Program-made: the position numbers and the translations under genes
Shown here: positions 46,347 through 55,816 of the stretch, one piece after another
How positions within the stretch are numbered: position 1 is the stretch's first letter
How the letters are laid out: each line of letters starts with the position of its first letter
The notes under the pieces: model-generated
Database searches by the model: none
What the model was told of the DNA's origin: nothing
The model's input: only the letters and a program-made list of their open reading frames with translations
Source: Staphylococcus hyicus
GTDB lineage: Bacteria; Bacillota; Bacilli; Staphylococcales; Staphylococcaceae
Length of the DNA stretch: 64,000 nt
Reading direction: 5' to 3'
NCBI RefSeq assembly: GCF_000816085.1
Contig: NZ_CP008747.1
Span: forward strand, 2,356,001 to 2,420,000

Positions 46347-48746
46347 TTATTTGCTTATTTCAAAATGGATATGACGATCTAAACTGTTTTTATTGACGAT
46401 GTGATACCCATTCAAATTAATAATAGATTGGATATCTCTATCTTTGTTTGATACTTCTGGATTATGATATGAACACTCGAACGTATGCGCATCTTTTTTC
46501 TTAATTATATACATACCTTTAACTTTAACTTCGATCTTATTGCCCTCTATTTCAAATGTTTTGGTTTCATTATCATAATTAACAATTCCCCATACGTTAT
46601 TCACATTGTCTTTAACAACATGAAGTTGATCTTCTTGTTTAATGATACTCACATCATTATGTTTTTGTTTAAATTTAGTTTGGTCGATTCCAGGATATAA
46701 AACGTAGGCATAGTGATGATTTGTATCAGAATGTGCTTGTGTTACTTCATAGTAGGTTTGTTTAACTTCTTTACTGCTTTGATTTTTATTAATATCTTGC
46801 CAACTACCTGTTCGCTCGACTTTATCAACATTTAATTTTGTAGGCTTAAAAAAGTGATAACCGATGTTATTTTGTTGATCTTCAGCCTTTAAGAATACAG
46901 AGTTTGCTTCTTCATTTATTGATTTACCTAGTGTCTGATTATCTTTATATAATGTGTAACCGTCCGCTTTACGATTTTCAATTGTTGTTCGAGCAGCTTT
47001 ATTATTAATTCCGCTTCCCACAAAAACAATTTTGTCATCTAAAATAAACCATGATTTTTTTGCTGATAGTGTCTGTTGTTGATTTTCAAAATCCATACCG
47101 ATACTTGCGTATTTATCACCCAGTGATGTTCCACCGACAAAAGTTTTCTTACTTTTTTTATCACCAGATGGCTCGTCACCCAAAGTTGTTGTTCCTGCAA
47201 GATGTTTCTTATTCACTGTAGGCCAATAATGATTACGATAATGTGTCACATCATCATTGTATAAATAAGACATTCCTGCCCCTGTATGCCAACCTTTTAA
47301 ATTTTCGTTATTGATGGATTCATAACGAGACACTTTGTCTGAAGTTAAACTTAAACCAAATGTATAGTTAAGGTTTGGATTGTGATAGACGAGACGCTTC
47401 ATCTCACCGTATATTTTTATTTGTTGTGGCTTGTTTTTTATATTAATTGACGTATCATCCATAAGTTTTTTCATCATTTGAATATCTGCGTATGATTTTA
47501 ATTGATCATTCTGGCTGTAACTTTTATCAGATAGCACGGATGTTTTAACATATTGTTGATATTTAGCTTTTATGTTTTGGTTCTTTGTCGCAGTGCTTAT
47601 TCTTAACAACGATTTCATAACCGTTGTAGATGTAGAATGGCTGGTTTCATGTCCACGACTGATTGCTCTACCTCTTACAAAGTCCATTACTTCACCTTTG
47701 TGTATCGTAGGCATAAATGCGTCGTCGATCCAGTGATCTAAAGTTTTCATTTGTTCATTATTGATACGTAAATTTGATGCGTTCACAACCGGCAACATTT
47801 GAGAGATGCCTTCTAATAAAACAACACCATATGCCCCTGTATAAGGCACATCTTGATGATCTATGTATGACCCATCTGTATAGAAACCATTACGTGCTTT
47901 TCCACTCGCACTTTCTTGAACATATGTAAAAACGTTTTTAAACGAATCAATCGCTGATTTCATCTTACTGTCGTCTTCGTTGATGATACTTTCCAGTAAT
48001 TTTACTTTCGAAATATCGACTAAATTTCCACCTGTCGCTTTTTCAGGTTTGCCTACAGACGCTAATATTTCATCACTTTTCGGTACATACTTTTGAATCG
48101 GTGCTGTGTATATTTTCTTTTCTTCGTTTGTGAAATGGTCATCCATTAATATGAGCGTATTCGTTAATGCTTTCGGTGCCCCTATTTCGTAATCCCACCA
48201 ATTTATTGTTTTCTTTTTGTTCGCATCTTTTTCAATAAAGTTAGACGTCAAAGTTCTTATATTGTTTTCTGCTTGTTTACCATAAACATGTTCATGCATC
48301 CAAGCGATTGCCTCTTTTAGTTTTTTCACATTCTCATCTGCTTTTAGAGATGATTGGGGATGATTCATCGCTTCCGCAATACGTTCAATATTCTTATAGC
48401 TTTTTGTCATATGACTTGAATTCGTTTGAACATCTTTCGCACTATCCCATAAGTACGTTTTATCAGAATGTGTGTTCATGTCATTCAGTAACTTTTGTGC
48501 TTCTTTTTCAACATACTCATATTGTTTCTTCATCGCTTCATTATGATCATCATAGTATTCATAACCATAATTTGTAGAAAGCCAAATTTTCTTGAGTTCT
48601 TGATATTTTGATTTGTGATGAGACTGTTCCTGAGTTTCACTGCGCGCTTCATTCGCCTTTACCTCAGTAACATCAATACAACTCATAGTAACTACCACAA
48701 GCATCATGGCATAGAGCTTCGTATATCTTTTTAAATTTAATATCAT
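46347..48746 (-). CDS. hysA: Hyaluronate lyase
   Basis: A secreted polysaccharide lyase family 8 enzyme that splits hyaluronan by beta-elimination and aids tissue spread. It has 799 residues: a signal peptide (KLYAMMLVVVTMSCIDV), an alpha/alpha-toroid domain and C-terminal beta-sheet domains. Conserved catalytic-cleft segments are NWWDYEIGAPKAL, FYTDGSYIDHQDVPYTGAYG (His, Tyr), RGRAISRG and GWHTGAGMSYLYNDD. The ATG at 48744-48746 is chosen because TAAGGAGA lies 6 bases upstream. It is monocistronic. Confidence 0.95.
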   Translation of the reverse strand: MILNLKRYTKLYAMMLVVVTMSCIDVTEVKANEARSETQEQSHHKSKYQELKKIWLSTNYGYEYYDDHNEAMKKQYEYVEKEAQKLLNDMNTHSDKTYLWDSAKDVQTNSSHMTKSYKNIERIAEAMNHPQSSLKADENVKKLKEAIAWMHEHVYGKQAENNIRTLTSNFIEKDANKKKTINWWDYEIGAPKALTNTLILMDDHFTNEEKKIYTAPIQKYVPKSDEILASVGKPEKATGGNLVDISKVKLLESIINEDDSKMKSAIDSFKNVFTYVQESASGKARNGFYTDGSYIDHQDVPYTGAYGVVLLEGISQMLPVVNASNLRINNEQMKTLDHWIDDAFMPTIHKGEVMDFVRGRAISRGHETSHSTSTTVMKSLLRISTATKNQNIKAKYQQYVKTSVLSDKSYSQNDQLKSYADIQMMKKLMDDTSINIKNKPQQIKIYGEMKRLVYHNPNLNYTFGLSLTSDKVSRYESINNENLKGWHTGAGMSYLYNDDVTHYRNHYWPTVNKKHLAGTTTLGDEPSGDKKSKKTFVGGTSLGDKYASIGMDFENQQQTLSAKKSWFILDDKIVFVGSGINNKAARTTIENRKADGYTLYKDNQTLGKSINEEANSVFLKAEDQQNNIGYHFFKPTKLNVDKVERTGSWQDINKNQSSKEVKQTYYEVTQAHSDTNHHYAYVLYPGIDQTKFKQKHNDVSIIKQEDQLHVVKDNVNNVWGIVNYDNETKTFEIEGNKIEVKVKGMYIIKKKDAHTFECSYHNPEVSNKDRDIQSIINLNGYHIVNKNSLDRHIHFEISK

Positions 48747-48916
48747 CTTATGTCTCCTTATCATAGGTGTATAAATAGGTAAATCACCTTATTGATTTAC
48801 ATACTCTTAATTATATATAATTTTTATTCTTTGTATATCCAGTTATAAAGTTAAGTGTTTGAATTAAATACATTATCTTTAATAAAATATAGATAAAATA
48901 ATTTACGAGGTGCCTT

Positions 48917-49525
48917 ATGCTTAATTTTGAAGATACGACTTGGTTTAAAAGAAGTTTGAAATTTTTCATACTATCATTAGCGATTACAGTTATTTCTTTT
49001 GTTTTAACTTTGATTGTTAACCCTTCTATAGATACCTTTAAAAATATCGCTAGAAAGGTTCCTGACAGTGTAACTCAAGCACAAGGTTTGGAAAAAGTAT
49101 GGGAATATATTGTTCATAATGCAGCGATGGTGCCTTTTCAAATGCTTCTTCTCGCATTCATTCCCATTCCATTTTTATATTGTTTAAATTACATTACAAC
49201 ATCAGCATTGCTAGGCGTAATTTGTAGTATTGCGATTCAAATAGATTTACATAAAGGTATCAGTATGATTATTTCCGCAATTCCTCATCACTTTCTTGAA
49301 TTGTTTGCGATGTGTATCGTTGTGAGCAGTTTATTTAAATTAAATCAATCTATCGTCAGGAAAATCACTAACTTTTTCAGGCAAGATAAAAAACAAAATT
49401 ATTCCTTTAAAACAGCATGTATGAATTTGATGAAATCTTATCTTTTAATTGCTTTACCTCTGTATATATTAGCAGCTTTTACTGAAACATATGTATCGAA
49501 TTTTATTTATGAGATACTTCAATAA
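48917..49525 (+). CDS. SpoIIM-family (stage II sporulation protein M-like) membrane protein
   Basis: An integral membrane protein of 202 residues with about five spans. AIPHHFLELFAMCIVVSSLF is the P-H-x-x-x-E signature of the SpoIIM/DUF95 family, and FQMLLLAFIPIPFLYCLNY fits the preceding spans. Staphylococci do not sporulate, so the role is not engulfment; some relatives stand next to ABC transporters. ACGAGGTGCC precedes the ATG. It is monocistronic and convergent with the sucrose locus. Confidence 0.8.
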   Translation: MLNFEDTTWFKRSLKFFILSLAITVISFVLTLIVNPSIDTFKNIARKVPDSVTQAQGLEKVWEYIVHNAAMVPFQMLLLAFIPIPFLYCLNYITTSALLGVICSIAIQIDLHKGISMIISAIPHHFLELFAMCIVVSSLFKLNQSIVRKITNFFRQDKKQNYSFKTACMNLMKSYLLIALPLYILAAFTETYVSNFIYEILQ

Positions 49526-49564
49526 TCTAGTATATGTACTATTGAATTTAGCACCACATAAACA

Positions 49565-49596
49565 AAACACTCCCTATGTACTTTTAGGGAGTGTTT
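49565..49596. terminator. Bidirectional terminator between the SpoIIM-like gene and scrA
   Basis: A perfect 12-bp stem AAACACTCCCTA (49565-49576) / TAGGGAGTGTTT (49585-49596) separates two convergent genes, with T-rich flanks on both sides. Confidence 0.85.
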
Positions 49597-49610
49597 GATT
49601 ATATATTCTA

Positions 49611-51029
49611 TTATTTCGCTTCTTTAATTTCTTGCGCCATTTTATCACTATAGCCGAAGAACCATGTAAGCACGAATCCTACACTAAATGACACGATAAG
49701 TACTAGAATGTATAACGGCAACTGTCCGATATCTTTAATAAATAACAACATACCTGGTAATACGGTAATCGCCATGCCTGATGCTTTTAAATGGAGTAAC
49801 GATGCAAGGAATCCTCCGACTGCCCCACCTATTAATCCACATACAAATGGCTTAAAGTAACGCAAGTTTACACCGAAAATGGCAGGTTCTGTAATACCTA
49901 AAAATGCTGAGAACGCTGATGGTAATGCGAGTGCTTTTAGCTTTTTCTGACGTGTTTTGAGACCAACCGCAACTGTTGCAGCACCTTGTGCGGTCATAGC
50001 CGCAGAAATAATTGGATTGAATTCATTGTACTTAAATTCTTCTAACAGCTGGATTTCCATAAAGTTAAAAATATGATGCACACCTGTAACAACGATAATT
50101 TGTTGGAAGAAACCGATTAACAAACCTGCAATTCCAAATGGCAAATTTAATACCCATATTGTAATTGATAAAATCACAGTTTCTAAGCCATGAAATACCG
50201 GTCCAATAATAAACAACCCAAGTGTAATCATCACAAGTAATGTTAAAAACGGTGTAACAATTAAATCAATGGCATCTGGGATTTTTTTGCGTAACATTTT
50301 TTCAAATTTTGCGCCAATGAGACCTACAAAGAATGCCGGTAAAACGGAGCCTTGATAGCCTACAACTGGAACGAATCCAAAAAATTTCAATGCCTCGGCT
50401 GAACCATTCCCCACTTCATAAGCGTTAGGCAATGCAGGATTGACAAGCATTAAACCGAGCACGATGCCGAGTACCGGGCTTCCGCCAAATACTTTGAATG
50501 CACTCCATGCGACAAGTGCAGGTAAAAACGCAAAAGCTGTATCTGTTAAAACTTGTGTGAACAGGATGAAATTAGGTGAAATGTCTTTCGGTGTCATACC
50601 CATCCATGACAAAATTTGTTCGTTCATCAATACGCCACGTAAGCCCATGAATAAACCCGTTGCGACTAGTACAGGAATAATTGGAACGAAAACGTCACCA
50701 AATGTGCGAATCGCGCGTTGGAACATATTCCCTTGTTTTCCTGCTTCATGTTTGACATCGCTTGTCGATTGCCCTTCAATGCCTAAACTTTCAACAGCAC
50801 TATAAATTTTATTTACGGTTCCTGTTCCAAATATCACTTGATACTGGCCAGAATTATAAAATGCACCTTTTACTTTATCGGTACTTTCAATTTGTGCTTG
50901 ATCAATTTTTTCTTTATCATGAACCACAATGCGTAATCGCGTCGCACAATGTGCAATTGATTTAATGTTTTCTTTACCGCCTACCGCATCAATGACTTGT
51001 TTCGCGATGTGTTGGTCTGACATTGCCAT
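49611..51029 (-). CDS. scrA: Sucrose-specific PTS EIIBC
   Basis: The membrane permease that imports sucrose as sucrose-6-phosphate. It has 472 residues: an N-terminal EIIB domain with phosphorylated Cys in IAHCATRLRIVV (about residue 27), then an EIIC domain of about ten spans (FVPIIPVLVATGLFMGLRG, GITEPAIFGVNLRY). It has no EIIA domain, so a EIIA-Glc-type protein elsewhere must supply phosphate, as usual for sucrose permeases. It is 25 bp after scrK. Trehalose or other disaccharide specificity is possible; the kinase and repressor beside it favour sucrose. Confidence 0.9.
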   Translation of the reverse strand: MAMSDQHIAKQVIDAVGGKENIKSIAHCATRLRIVVHDKEKIDQAQIESTDKVKGAFYNSGQYQVIFGTGTVNKIYSAVESLGIEGQSTSDVKHEAGKQGNMFQRAIRTFGDVFVPIIPVLVATGLFMGLRGVLMNEQILSWMGMTPKDISPNFILFTQVLTDTAFAFLPALVAWSAFKVFGGSPVLGIVLGLMLVNPALPNAYEVGNGSAEALKFFGFVPVVGYQGSVLPAFFVGLIGAKFEKMLRKKIPDAIDLIVTPFLTLLVMITLGLFIIGPVFHGLETVILSITIWVLNLPFGIAGLLIGFFQQIIVVTGVHHIFNFMEIQLLEEFKYNEFNPIISAAMTAQGAATVAVGLKTRQKKLKALALPSAFSAFLGITEPAIFGVNLRYFKPFVCGLIGGAVGGFLASLLHLKASGMAITVLPGMLLFIKDIGQLPLYILVLIVSFSVGFVLTWFFGYSDKMAQEIKEAK

Positions 51030-51053
51030 ATGTAACCCCTCCTTATTAAAGCT

Positions 51054-52016
51054 CTAACGACGTGTTAAAGTACGTACCTCATCAATAGTTGGTAAGCTCC
51101 CGATTGCACCTTTTTTCGTTGTTGTTAAAGCGCCTACCGCATTACTCAATTTCAAAATATCATTGGCATATTGTTTAAGATTATCCATTGGCTTAAGTGA
51201 TTGTTGTCCTTTTAACAATTGATAAATAACCGATCCAATAAAGGCGTCTCCCGCACCCGTCGTATCTTGAACGTCAACGTTATAACCCGGGTGATAACCA
51301 ATTTGACGCTCTTTAGTATAAATGGAGGCCCCGTTCGCACCTTCTGTATAAATGATCACTTCTGTTTTACCTTTAAATAATTGTTGAAGGGACGCAGTGT
51401 CATCACTTCCTGTTAAAAATGAAAGTTCTTCATCAGAAATTTTTAAAATATGGGCTTTAGGAGTAAATTCAAGTACAGTTTCTTTCAATACATCCATTGA
51501 TGGCCATAAAGGAAATCGTAAGTTCGGATCAAAAACAATCGTGCCTTGCGCTTTTTCCATTAATTCTATTGCTTTTACATGAGCCGCTTTCATCGGTGAT
51601 GGAATTAAATCTACGGAACAAAAATGTAGAATATCATCTTCTTCAAAATTTACATTTATCGTAGAAGCGTCAAGCAACATATCCGCAGAAGGATTTCGAT
51701 AAAAAGCGAAATCCCGCTCACCAGATTCTGTTAAACTGACAAACGCGAGACCTGTATTGGCGTCAGTTGTGCGCTGAACCAAAGATGTATCAACACCTTG
51801 ATGCGCTAACATCTCTACAATCTGATCTCCAAACGCATCTTGACCTAGTTGCGTAATGAGCGCGGAGGCTTCCCCGAGCTTCGTCACACAACTCGCAACA
51901 TTCGCTGGTGCACCACCAACTTGAGGCTCAAACCCTTTCACCTCTTTAAGTTCTACACCTTTCGTTTGAGGTATAAAATCAATTAAAGCTTCACCAATCG
52001 CATATAATTTTCCCAT
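51054..52016 (-). CDS. scrK: Fructokinase (PfkB family)
   Basis: Phosphorylates the fructose released from sucrose-6-phosphate. It has 320 residues of the ribokinase/PfkB family. Sugar-binding GGAPANVASCVTKLG and the catalytic DTTGAGDAFIGS (Asp base) are intact. The ATG at 52014-52016 (MGKLYAIGEALIDF) fits the family N-terminus; a TTG seven codons upstream is possible but less likely. It is the first gene of the scrK-scrA unit behind the operator. Confidence 0.9.
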   Translation of the reverse strand: MGKLYAIGEALIDFIPQTKGVELKEVKGFEPQVGGAPANVASCVTKLGEASALITQLGQDAFGDQIVEMLAHQGVDTSLVQRTTDANTGLAFVSLTESGERDFAFYRNPSADMLLDASTINVNFEEDDILHFCSVDLIPSPMKAAHVKAIELMEKAQGTIVFDPNLRFPLWPSMDVLKETVLEFTPKAHILKISDEELSFLTGSDDTASLQQLFKGKTEVIIYTEGANGASIYTKERQIGYHPGYNVDVQDTTGAGDAFIGSVIYQLLKGQQSLKPMDNLKQYANDILKLSNAVGALTTTKKGAIGSLPTIDEVRTLTRR

Positions 52017-52055
52017 GCTTTCACTTCTTCCATTCAAAAATTACGTCACACAAGC

Positions 52056-52073
52056 TTTGGAACCGGTACCAAA
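52056..52073. promoter_or_regulatory. ScrR-type operator before scrK
   Basis: TTTGGAACCGGTACCAAA is a LacI-type palindrome with one mismatched pair and a central CCGG, about 40 bp upstream of scrK. It is probably bound by the repressor encoded next to it. Confidence 0.8.
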
Positions 52074-52080
52074 TTAGTTT

Positions 52081-52115
52081 AAAAAAAGTAAAATGCTCTT
52101 CAACGAGAATTTTAC
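52081..52115 (-). terminator. Terminator of scrR
   Basis: Stem GTAAAATGCTC (52088-52098) / GAGAATTTTAC (52105-52115), with one internal mismatch, is followed on the minus strand by seven T. It lies 2 bases after the scrR stop codon, so scrR and scrKA are separate units. Confidence 0.85.
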
Positions 52116-52117
52116 GT

Positions 52118-53092
52118 TTAGTTGTGCAAAATGTCAACGCTTTCTTTTTCGTCAATAGCGTAATCCATGCGTTGTAATAGCGGGACTTCCTCACCATTTA
52201 ATAAAGCCATCATCGATACCGCAGCACAGTGACCTGTCTCCTCATAAGGAAACACGATTGTCGTAATTCGCGGTGTCACAATTGAAGTTGTTTCATAACC
52301 TCCAAACCCTGAAATGGATAATGTTTGAGGAACATCAATATTCATATCAAGCGCGGTTTTTAATACGCCCAAAGCAATATTATCTGTCGCACAAATAATG
52401 GCATCATAATCATGAATAAAAGCTTTAGAACGTTCTTGCGCATCACTTAACTTAAATGAAGTCGTGTGAACAGTTGCATCATGGTTAAAATCCGCAAGCC
52501 CATCAAGCACACCACGGCGACGATGTACGCCTACCGCTTCATCACGTTCATCCACACCAAAATACGCAATGCGCTTAAACGCTCTCTTACCAAAATAATT
52601 ACCCATAAGACGTCCCGCATCATAATCATTTTGAATAATCGAATGAATGCCTTCATACGACTGTCCTACTAAAATAATCGGTACTTTAATCGATTGAATC
52701 GCTTTTAAATGCGCATCCGTCAACGCAGTCGCAAGCAAAATAATGCCATCGACCTTATTCTTCGCAAGTGTAGATATCGCATGAATTTCACGTTGTTGAT
52801 CTAAATCCGTATTCACGATGATGGTTTGATAATTTTGCGTTCTCAAATATGTTTCAATGCCATAAAGCGTTTGGTTTGACGCATAAGAGCTTAAACGTGG
52901 CACAATGACGCCCATCATTTGCGTTCGTTTCGCCTTTAAACTTTGCGCAAATTGATTTGGACTATATCCTGTCTCTTGTACCACACGATCAATTTTCTGA
53001 CGTGTTTTAAGGCTAATGGAACCTCCATTCAAATACCTCGACACCGTACTTTTCGATACGCCCGCAAGCTTAGCAATATCACGAATATTCAT
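52118..53092 (-). CDS. scrR: LacI-family repressor of the sucrose genes
   Basis: A transcriptional repressor of 324 residues: N-terminal helix-turn-helix NIRDIAKLAGVSKSTVSRYL, hinge, and a periplasmic-binding-protein-like sensor domain. The assignment to sucrose comes from the adjacent scrK, scrA and the palindromic operator. The ATG at 53090-53092 follows GAGGTG by 6 bases. No operator is evident before scrR itself. Confidence 0.88.
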   Translation of the reverse strand: MNIRDIAKLAGVSKSTVSRYLNGGSISLKTRQKIDRVVQETGYSPNQFAQSLKAKRTQMMGVIVPRLSSYASNQTLYGIETYLRTQNYQTIIVNTDLDQQREIHAISTLAKNKVDGIILLATALTDAHLKAIQSIKVPIILVGQSYEGIHSIIQNDYDAGRLMGNYFGKRAFKRIAYFGVDERDEAVGVHRRRGVLDGLADFNHDATVHTTSFKLSDAQERSKAFIHDYDAIICATDNIALGVLKTALDMNIDVPQTLSISGFGGYETTSIVTPRITTIVFPYEETGHCAAVSMMALLNGEEVPLLQRMDYAIDEKESVDILHN

Positions 53093-53357
53093 AGCATTCA
53101 CCTCGCTTATATCATAGCACAACATGAGAAAGGAAAAGATAAGAAGACATGGAAAAGATATTTAGCGTCATTTAATTTAAAGAGTGGTATAAGAGTAAAT
53201 AATGCGATATCTATTACTAAAACTTGTAAGTTGAGATACTTTAAATATTTGTGAAAATTCTCTTTATTAATAAACATATTTTTGATATACCATATATAGG
53301 GGTTATTATAAAAATAGTCTTCTTTTTAAATTGAATTTTAAACGAGGGGTGAAATAA

Positions 53358-54713
53358 ATGAAGGTAATTATTTATTGGATCATGTTAGTCTTTTCTATTC
53401 TAACTATATTTGGCGGTATTTTAACCGTATCTAAACAGGGTTTAACAATAACAGACACTATTACTTTTATAATTTTTATATCTTTAATAATATTTAGTAT
53501 GATTAAAATTAAAAAACACAGTAAAACTACGTATCGTAATAATGACACCAGTAAAATGAAAAATACTGAGGATAATAAGAATCATTACAAGCTTGATGAT
53601 AAAAAGGATTTTAGTTATACAAATGAAATTAATACTAGTAAAGTAAAAGAAAATCATAATGAATCAGAAATCATTCAAACACAGCCATCTATTGAATACC
53701 CACATCATATAGAAAAAGATTATACTTATAATAAAGGTGATAATAATCATATTCCTCTAACAATGACCGAAGAAATTAATCATGAGTTAAATGCCTATGA
53801 TATTTTAATATTGCATATGAATAACAAACGAGAAGTTGGAAAAGAAATAACTAACCACCATTTTCTAATTGAAAATCAGATAAATGTGAAAAGGCATATA
53901 GATAAATTAATTGAAGATGACTATTTATTTATTACTTCGAACTTAGAAATTACTTTACATTATTTAAAAGTTCCTGAATTAAAAGAGATATTGAGGAAAC
54001 ATAAACTTAAATTAGGTGGAAATAAACCAGAATTAATTGAGCGAATAATTAATAATATAGGTGAAAATTCAATTGAGGCACCTAAGGTATATCTATCAAC
54101 CCCTAAAGGTGATAGGTTAATAGCAGAAAGTAAGTATATTTTACATTTTTATAACAAACATTTTATTTCTTTAGGCTTAGCACATAAGATTGCAAAAAAT
54201 GCTATTAATGTTAATGATAAAACAGAATTTATTTACCTAAAATTACTTGAAAATGATAATACCGCACACAGCTATGATAAACAACATATAATAAATAATC
54301 TAATAAGTTATTATAAAAATATCGAAAAAGATATGAACGTTATAAGAAAATACAGCAATTACTCTTTATACTTATCTGTTGAAAGAGGTATAAACTCACT
54401 CGGGTTTCACAATAATGATTATGAAAATATCTTAGCACAATTAAAAAGTTATTATTTCATTCATAGGGATTACTATGAGAATCTATTTTTAATTAATGAT
54501 TTTAATAGATCGTTATTCAAGAAAATCTTCTATGAAGATATTGTTACATTCGAAGAAGCCGATAAAAATTATTGTAATGATATATGCGAGGTATTATTTG
54601 CATATATTTATGGCAATGAAAATATTAATATCGATAATTTCCCAGTTATTAAATACAAGTTGAATGAAAAGGCAAATGAGTGGCAAGAAATAAGTAATAA
54701 ATATAGATTTTAA
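53358..54713 (+). CDS. Membrane-anchored SAP-domain protein
   Basis: The protein has 451 residues: two N-terminal spans (about 4-24 and 33-50), a long polar Asn/Lys/Glu-rich linker (about 52-135), a helical segment, a SAP motif at about 202-234 (LKVPELKEILRKHKLKLGGN, PELIERI) and a C-terminal helical domain. SAP domains bind DNA or RNA, so this would place a nucleic acid-binding module at the membrane. GAGGGGTG precedes the ATG. Base composition is markedly AT-rich compared with the neighbouring scr genes. Similar SAP proteins occur near phage-derived DNA. The function is unknown. Confidence 0.8.
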   Translation: MKVIIYWIMLVFSILTIFGGILTVSKQGLTITDTITFIIFISLIIFSMIKIKKHSKTTYRNNDTSKMKNTEDNKNHYKLDDKKDFSYTNEINTSKVKENHNESEIIQTQPSIEYPHHIEKDYTYNKGDNNHIPLTMTEEINHELNAYDILILHMNNKREVGKEITNHHFLIENQINVKRHIDKLIEDDYLFITSNLEITLHYLKVPELKEILRKHKLKLGGNKPELIERIINNIGENSIEAPKVYLSTPKGDRLIAESKYILHFYNKHFISLGLAHKIAKNAINVNDKTEFIYLKLLENDNTAHSYDKQHIINNLISYYKNIEKDMNVIRKYSNYSLYLSVERGINSLGFHNNDYENILAQLKSYYFIHRDYYENLFLINDFNRSLFKKIFYEDIVTFEEADKNYCNDICEVLFAYIYGNENINIDNFPVIKYKLNEKANEWQEISNKYRF

Positions 54714-54775
54714 CTATTTATATTAAATTTAAAACTTTACGCAAAGATATTTTTTGTATGTATAATGGCTATATT

Positions 54776-54821
54776 TGAAAAAGAAGTGAGAAAACCTTTA
54801 ATTTCTTAACTTCTTTTTCAT
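54776..54821 (+). terminator. Terminator-like hairpin after the SAP-domain gene
   Basis: Stem TGAAAAAGAAGT (54776-54787) / ACTTCTTTTTCA (54809-54820), with additional GAGAAA/TTTCTT pairing inside, lies about 65 bp after the stop codon. The stem itself supplies the T-rich strand. Confidence 0.5.
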
Positions 54822-54911
54822 TCCTAAAATCTAAACTTTAAACATGAAACAATTTATTTAAGAGTTTAAATGCATTGCTATTATTAAGTCTAATTCCTTC
54901 TAAACTTATAA

Positions 54912-55115
54912 TTAATTACGCATTTTAGACGTATCTTTTCTAATTTCTTTTAAGTTAATGATTCCTACCAGTACAGGCAAAAACGCAATGATAAAGCTTA
55001 ATAAATACCCCGCATCAAATATAAATGAAAACACTAGAAACGCTACAATTCCGACAATAATTAGAAATATGTTGAAAAAAGTATTATCTGCTATTTGTGG
55101 TTTATTAAACATCAT
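54912..55115 (-). CDS. Small two-span membrane protein
   Basis: The protein has 67 residues with two hydrophobic segments (NIFLIIVGIVAFLVFSFIFD and YLLSFIIAFLPVLVGIINL) and a basic C-terminus (KEIRKDTSKMRN). AGGGGGATTGA stands before tandem ATG codons, supporting translation. No family is recognised. Confidence 0.6.
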   Translation of the reverse strand: MMFNKPQIADNTFFNIFLIIVGIVAFLVFSFIFDAGYLLSFIIAFLPVLVGIINLKEIRKDTSKMRN

Positions 55116-55543
55116 TCAATCCCCCTAGAAACAACTAACTGCTGCATCTGACATACCACAAGTTACCCATATCTCCTTTATCTAAGTTACGTCATTCACA
55201 CTATCAAACAAATTAATACTTGTGTTCCATAATTCTTAGGTGTTTGATGTGCGTGCTTATCTGTCTGATATATTAAAACGTCATTTTCACAACACATAAC
55301 AAATTATTTCAACAGAACTGATATTATATCTAAATAATGTTACATTAATAGATGAAATAAATATTAATGAAGTAAAATGGGTGATTCGTATGGTTATGTT
55401 TATCATGTTATTTCTATTCATTTATTCAATCATCATTACATTAATGTATTTTAGTCGAAAGAAATGATTTAAAATTTATTAAGGAATATGTAAAATCACT
55501 GGATATTTAAAGAGATGCCTAACAATAAACATCTAATTTATTG
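55116..55543. other. Gene-poor AT-rich region with one candidate micropeptide
   Basis: This stretch of about 430 bp holds no normal-sized gene. The only supportable item is the short hydrophobic frame at 55381-55467. The 3' edge contains the terminator of the DUF2087 gene. Confidence 0.5.
55381..55467 (+). CDS. Candidate hydrophobic micropeptide (25-28 aa)
   Basis: The frame starting at GTG 55381 or ATG 55390 encodes MVMFIMLFLFIYSIIITLMY plus FSRKK: one hydrophobic segment with a basic end, the layout of type I toxins or other small membrane peptides. No good ribosome site is visible upstream, so expression is doubtful. Confidence 0.25.
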   Translation: MIRMVMFIMLFLFIYSIIITLMYFSRKK

Positions 55544-55553
55544 CTAGGCATCT
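55513..55553 (-). terminator. Terminator of the DUF2087 gene
   Basis: A long stem AGATGCCTA-a-CAATAAA (55513-55529) / TTTATTG-c-TAGGCATCT (55537-55553), followed on the minus strand by CTTTAAAT, overlaps the stop codon. Confidence 0.75.
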
Positions 55554-55816
55554 TCATTATTTTCTTTAGCTATTAATTGATACTCTTTTCCACCTTTATC
55601 TCTAGATAATAATGAATAATCTATCATATATCGTCTTAATAATACATAATCATCATAATACGATTTTAGTATTTCGTTTATTTCTTTCTCATTATAGATT
55701 TTCCCTTTTTCAAATTCTGAGGCAAGGATTTCCATCAATGCTTTTTTATCCTTTTCTTTTCGAGGTATGACTTGTATTCTATTATTTTTTATAAATCTTC
55801 CTTTAATCTTATTCAT
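55544..55816 (-). CDS. DUF2087-domain protein
   Basis: A small basic protein of 90 residues. The C-terminal two thirds match DUF2087, a winged-helix-like module (YNEKEINEILKSYYDDYVLL, RRYMIDYSLLSRDKGGKEYQ). In larger proteins this domain is fused to HTH regulators; here it stands alone. AAAGGGGAG precedes the ATG. Its target is unknown. Confidence 0.85.
   Translation of the reverse strand: MNKIKGRFIKNNRIQVIPRKEKDKKALMEILASEFEKGKIYNEKEINEILKSYYDDYVLLRRYMIDYSLLSRDKGGKEYQLIAKENNEDA

Noticed and set aside
48917..49525. Sporulation function for the SpoIIM-like protein
   Set aside because: Nothing else in the window relates to sporulation and staphylococci do not sporulate; only family membership is kept.
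52943..53254. 103-codon plus-strand frame opposite the start of scrR
   Set aside because: Antisense to the scrR HTH region; no ribosome site and the product has low-complexity character.
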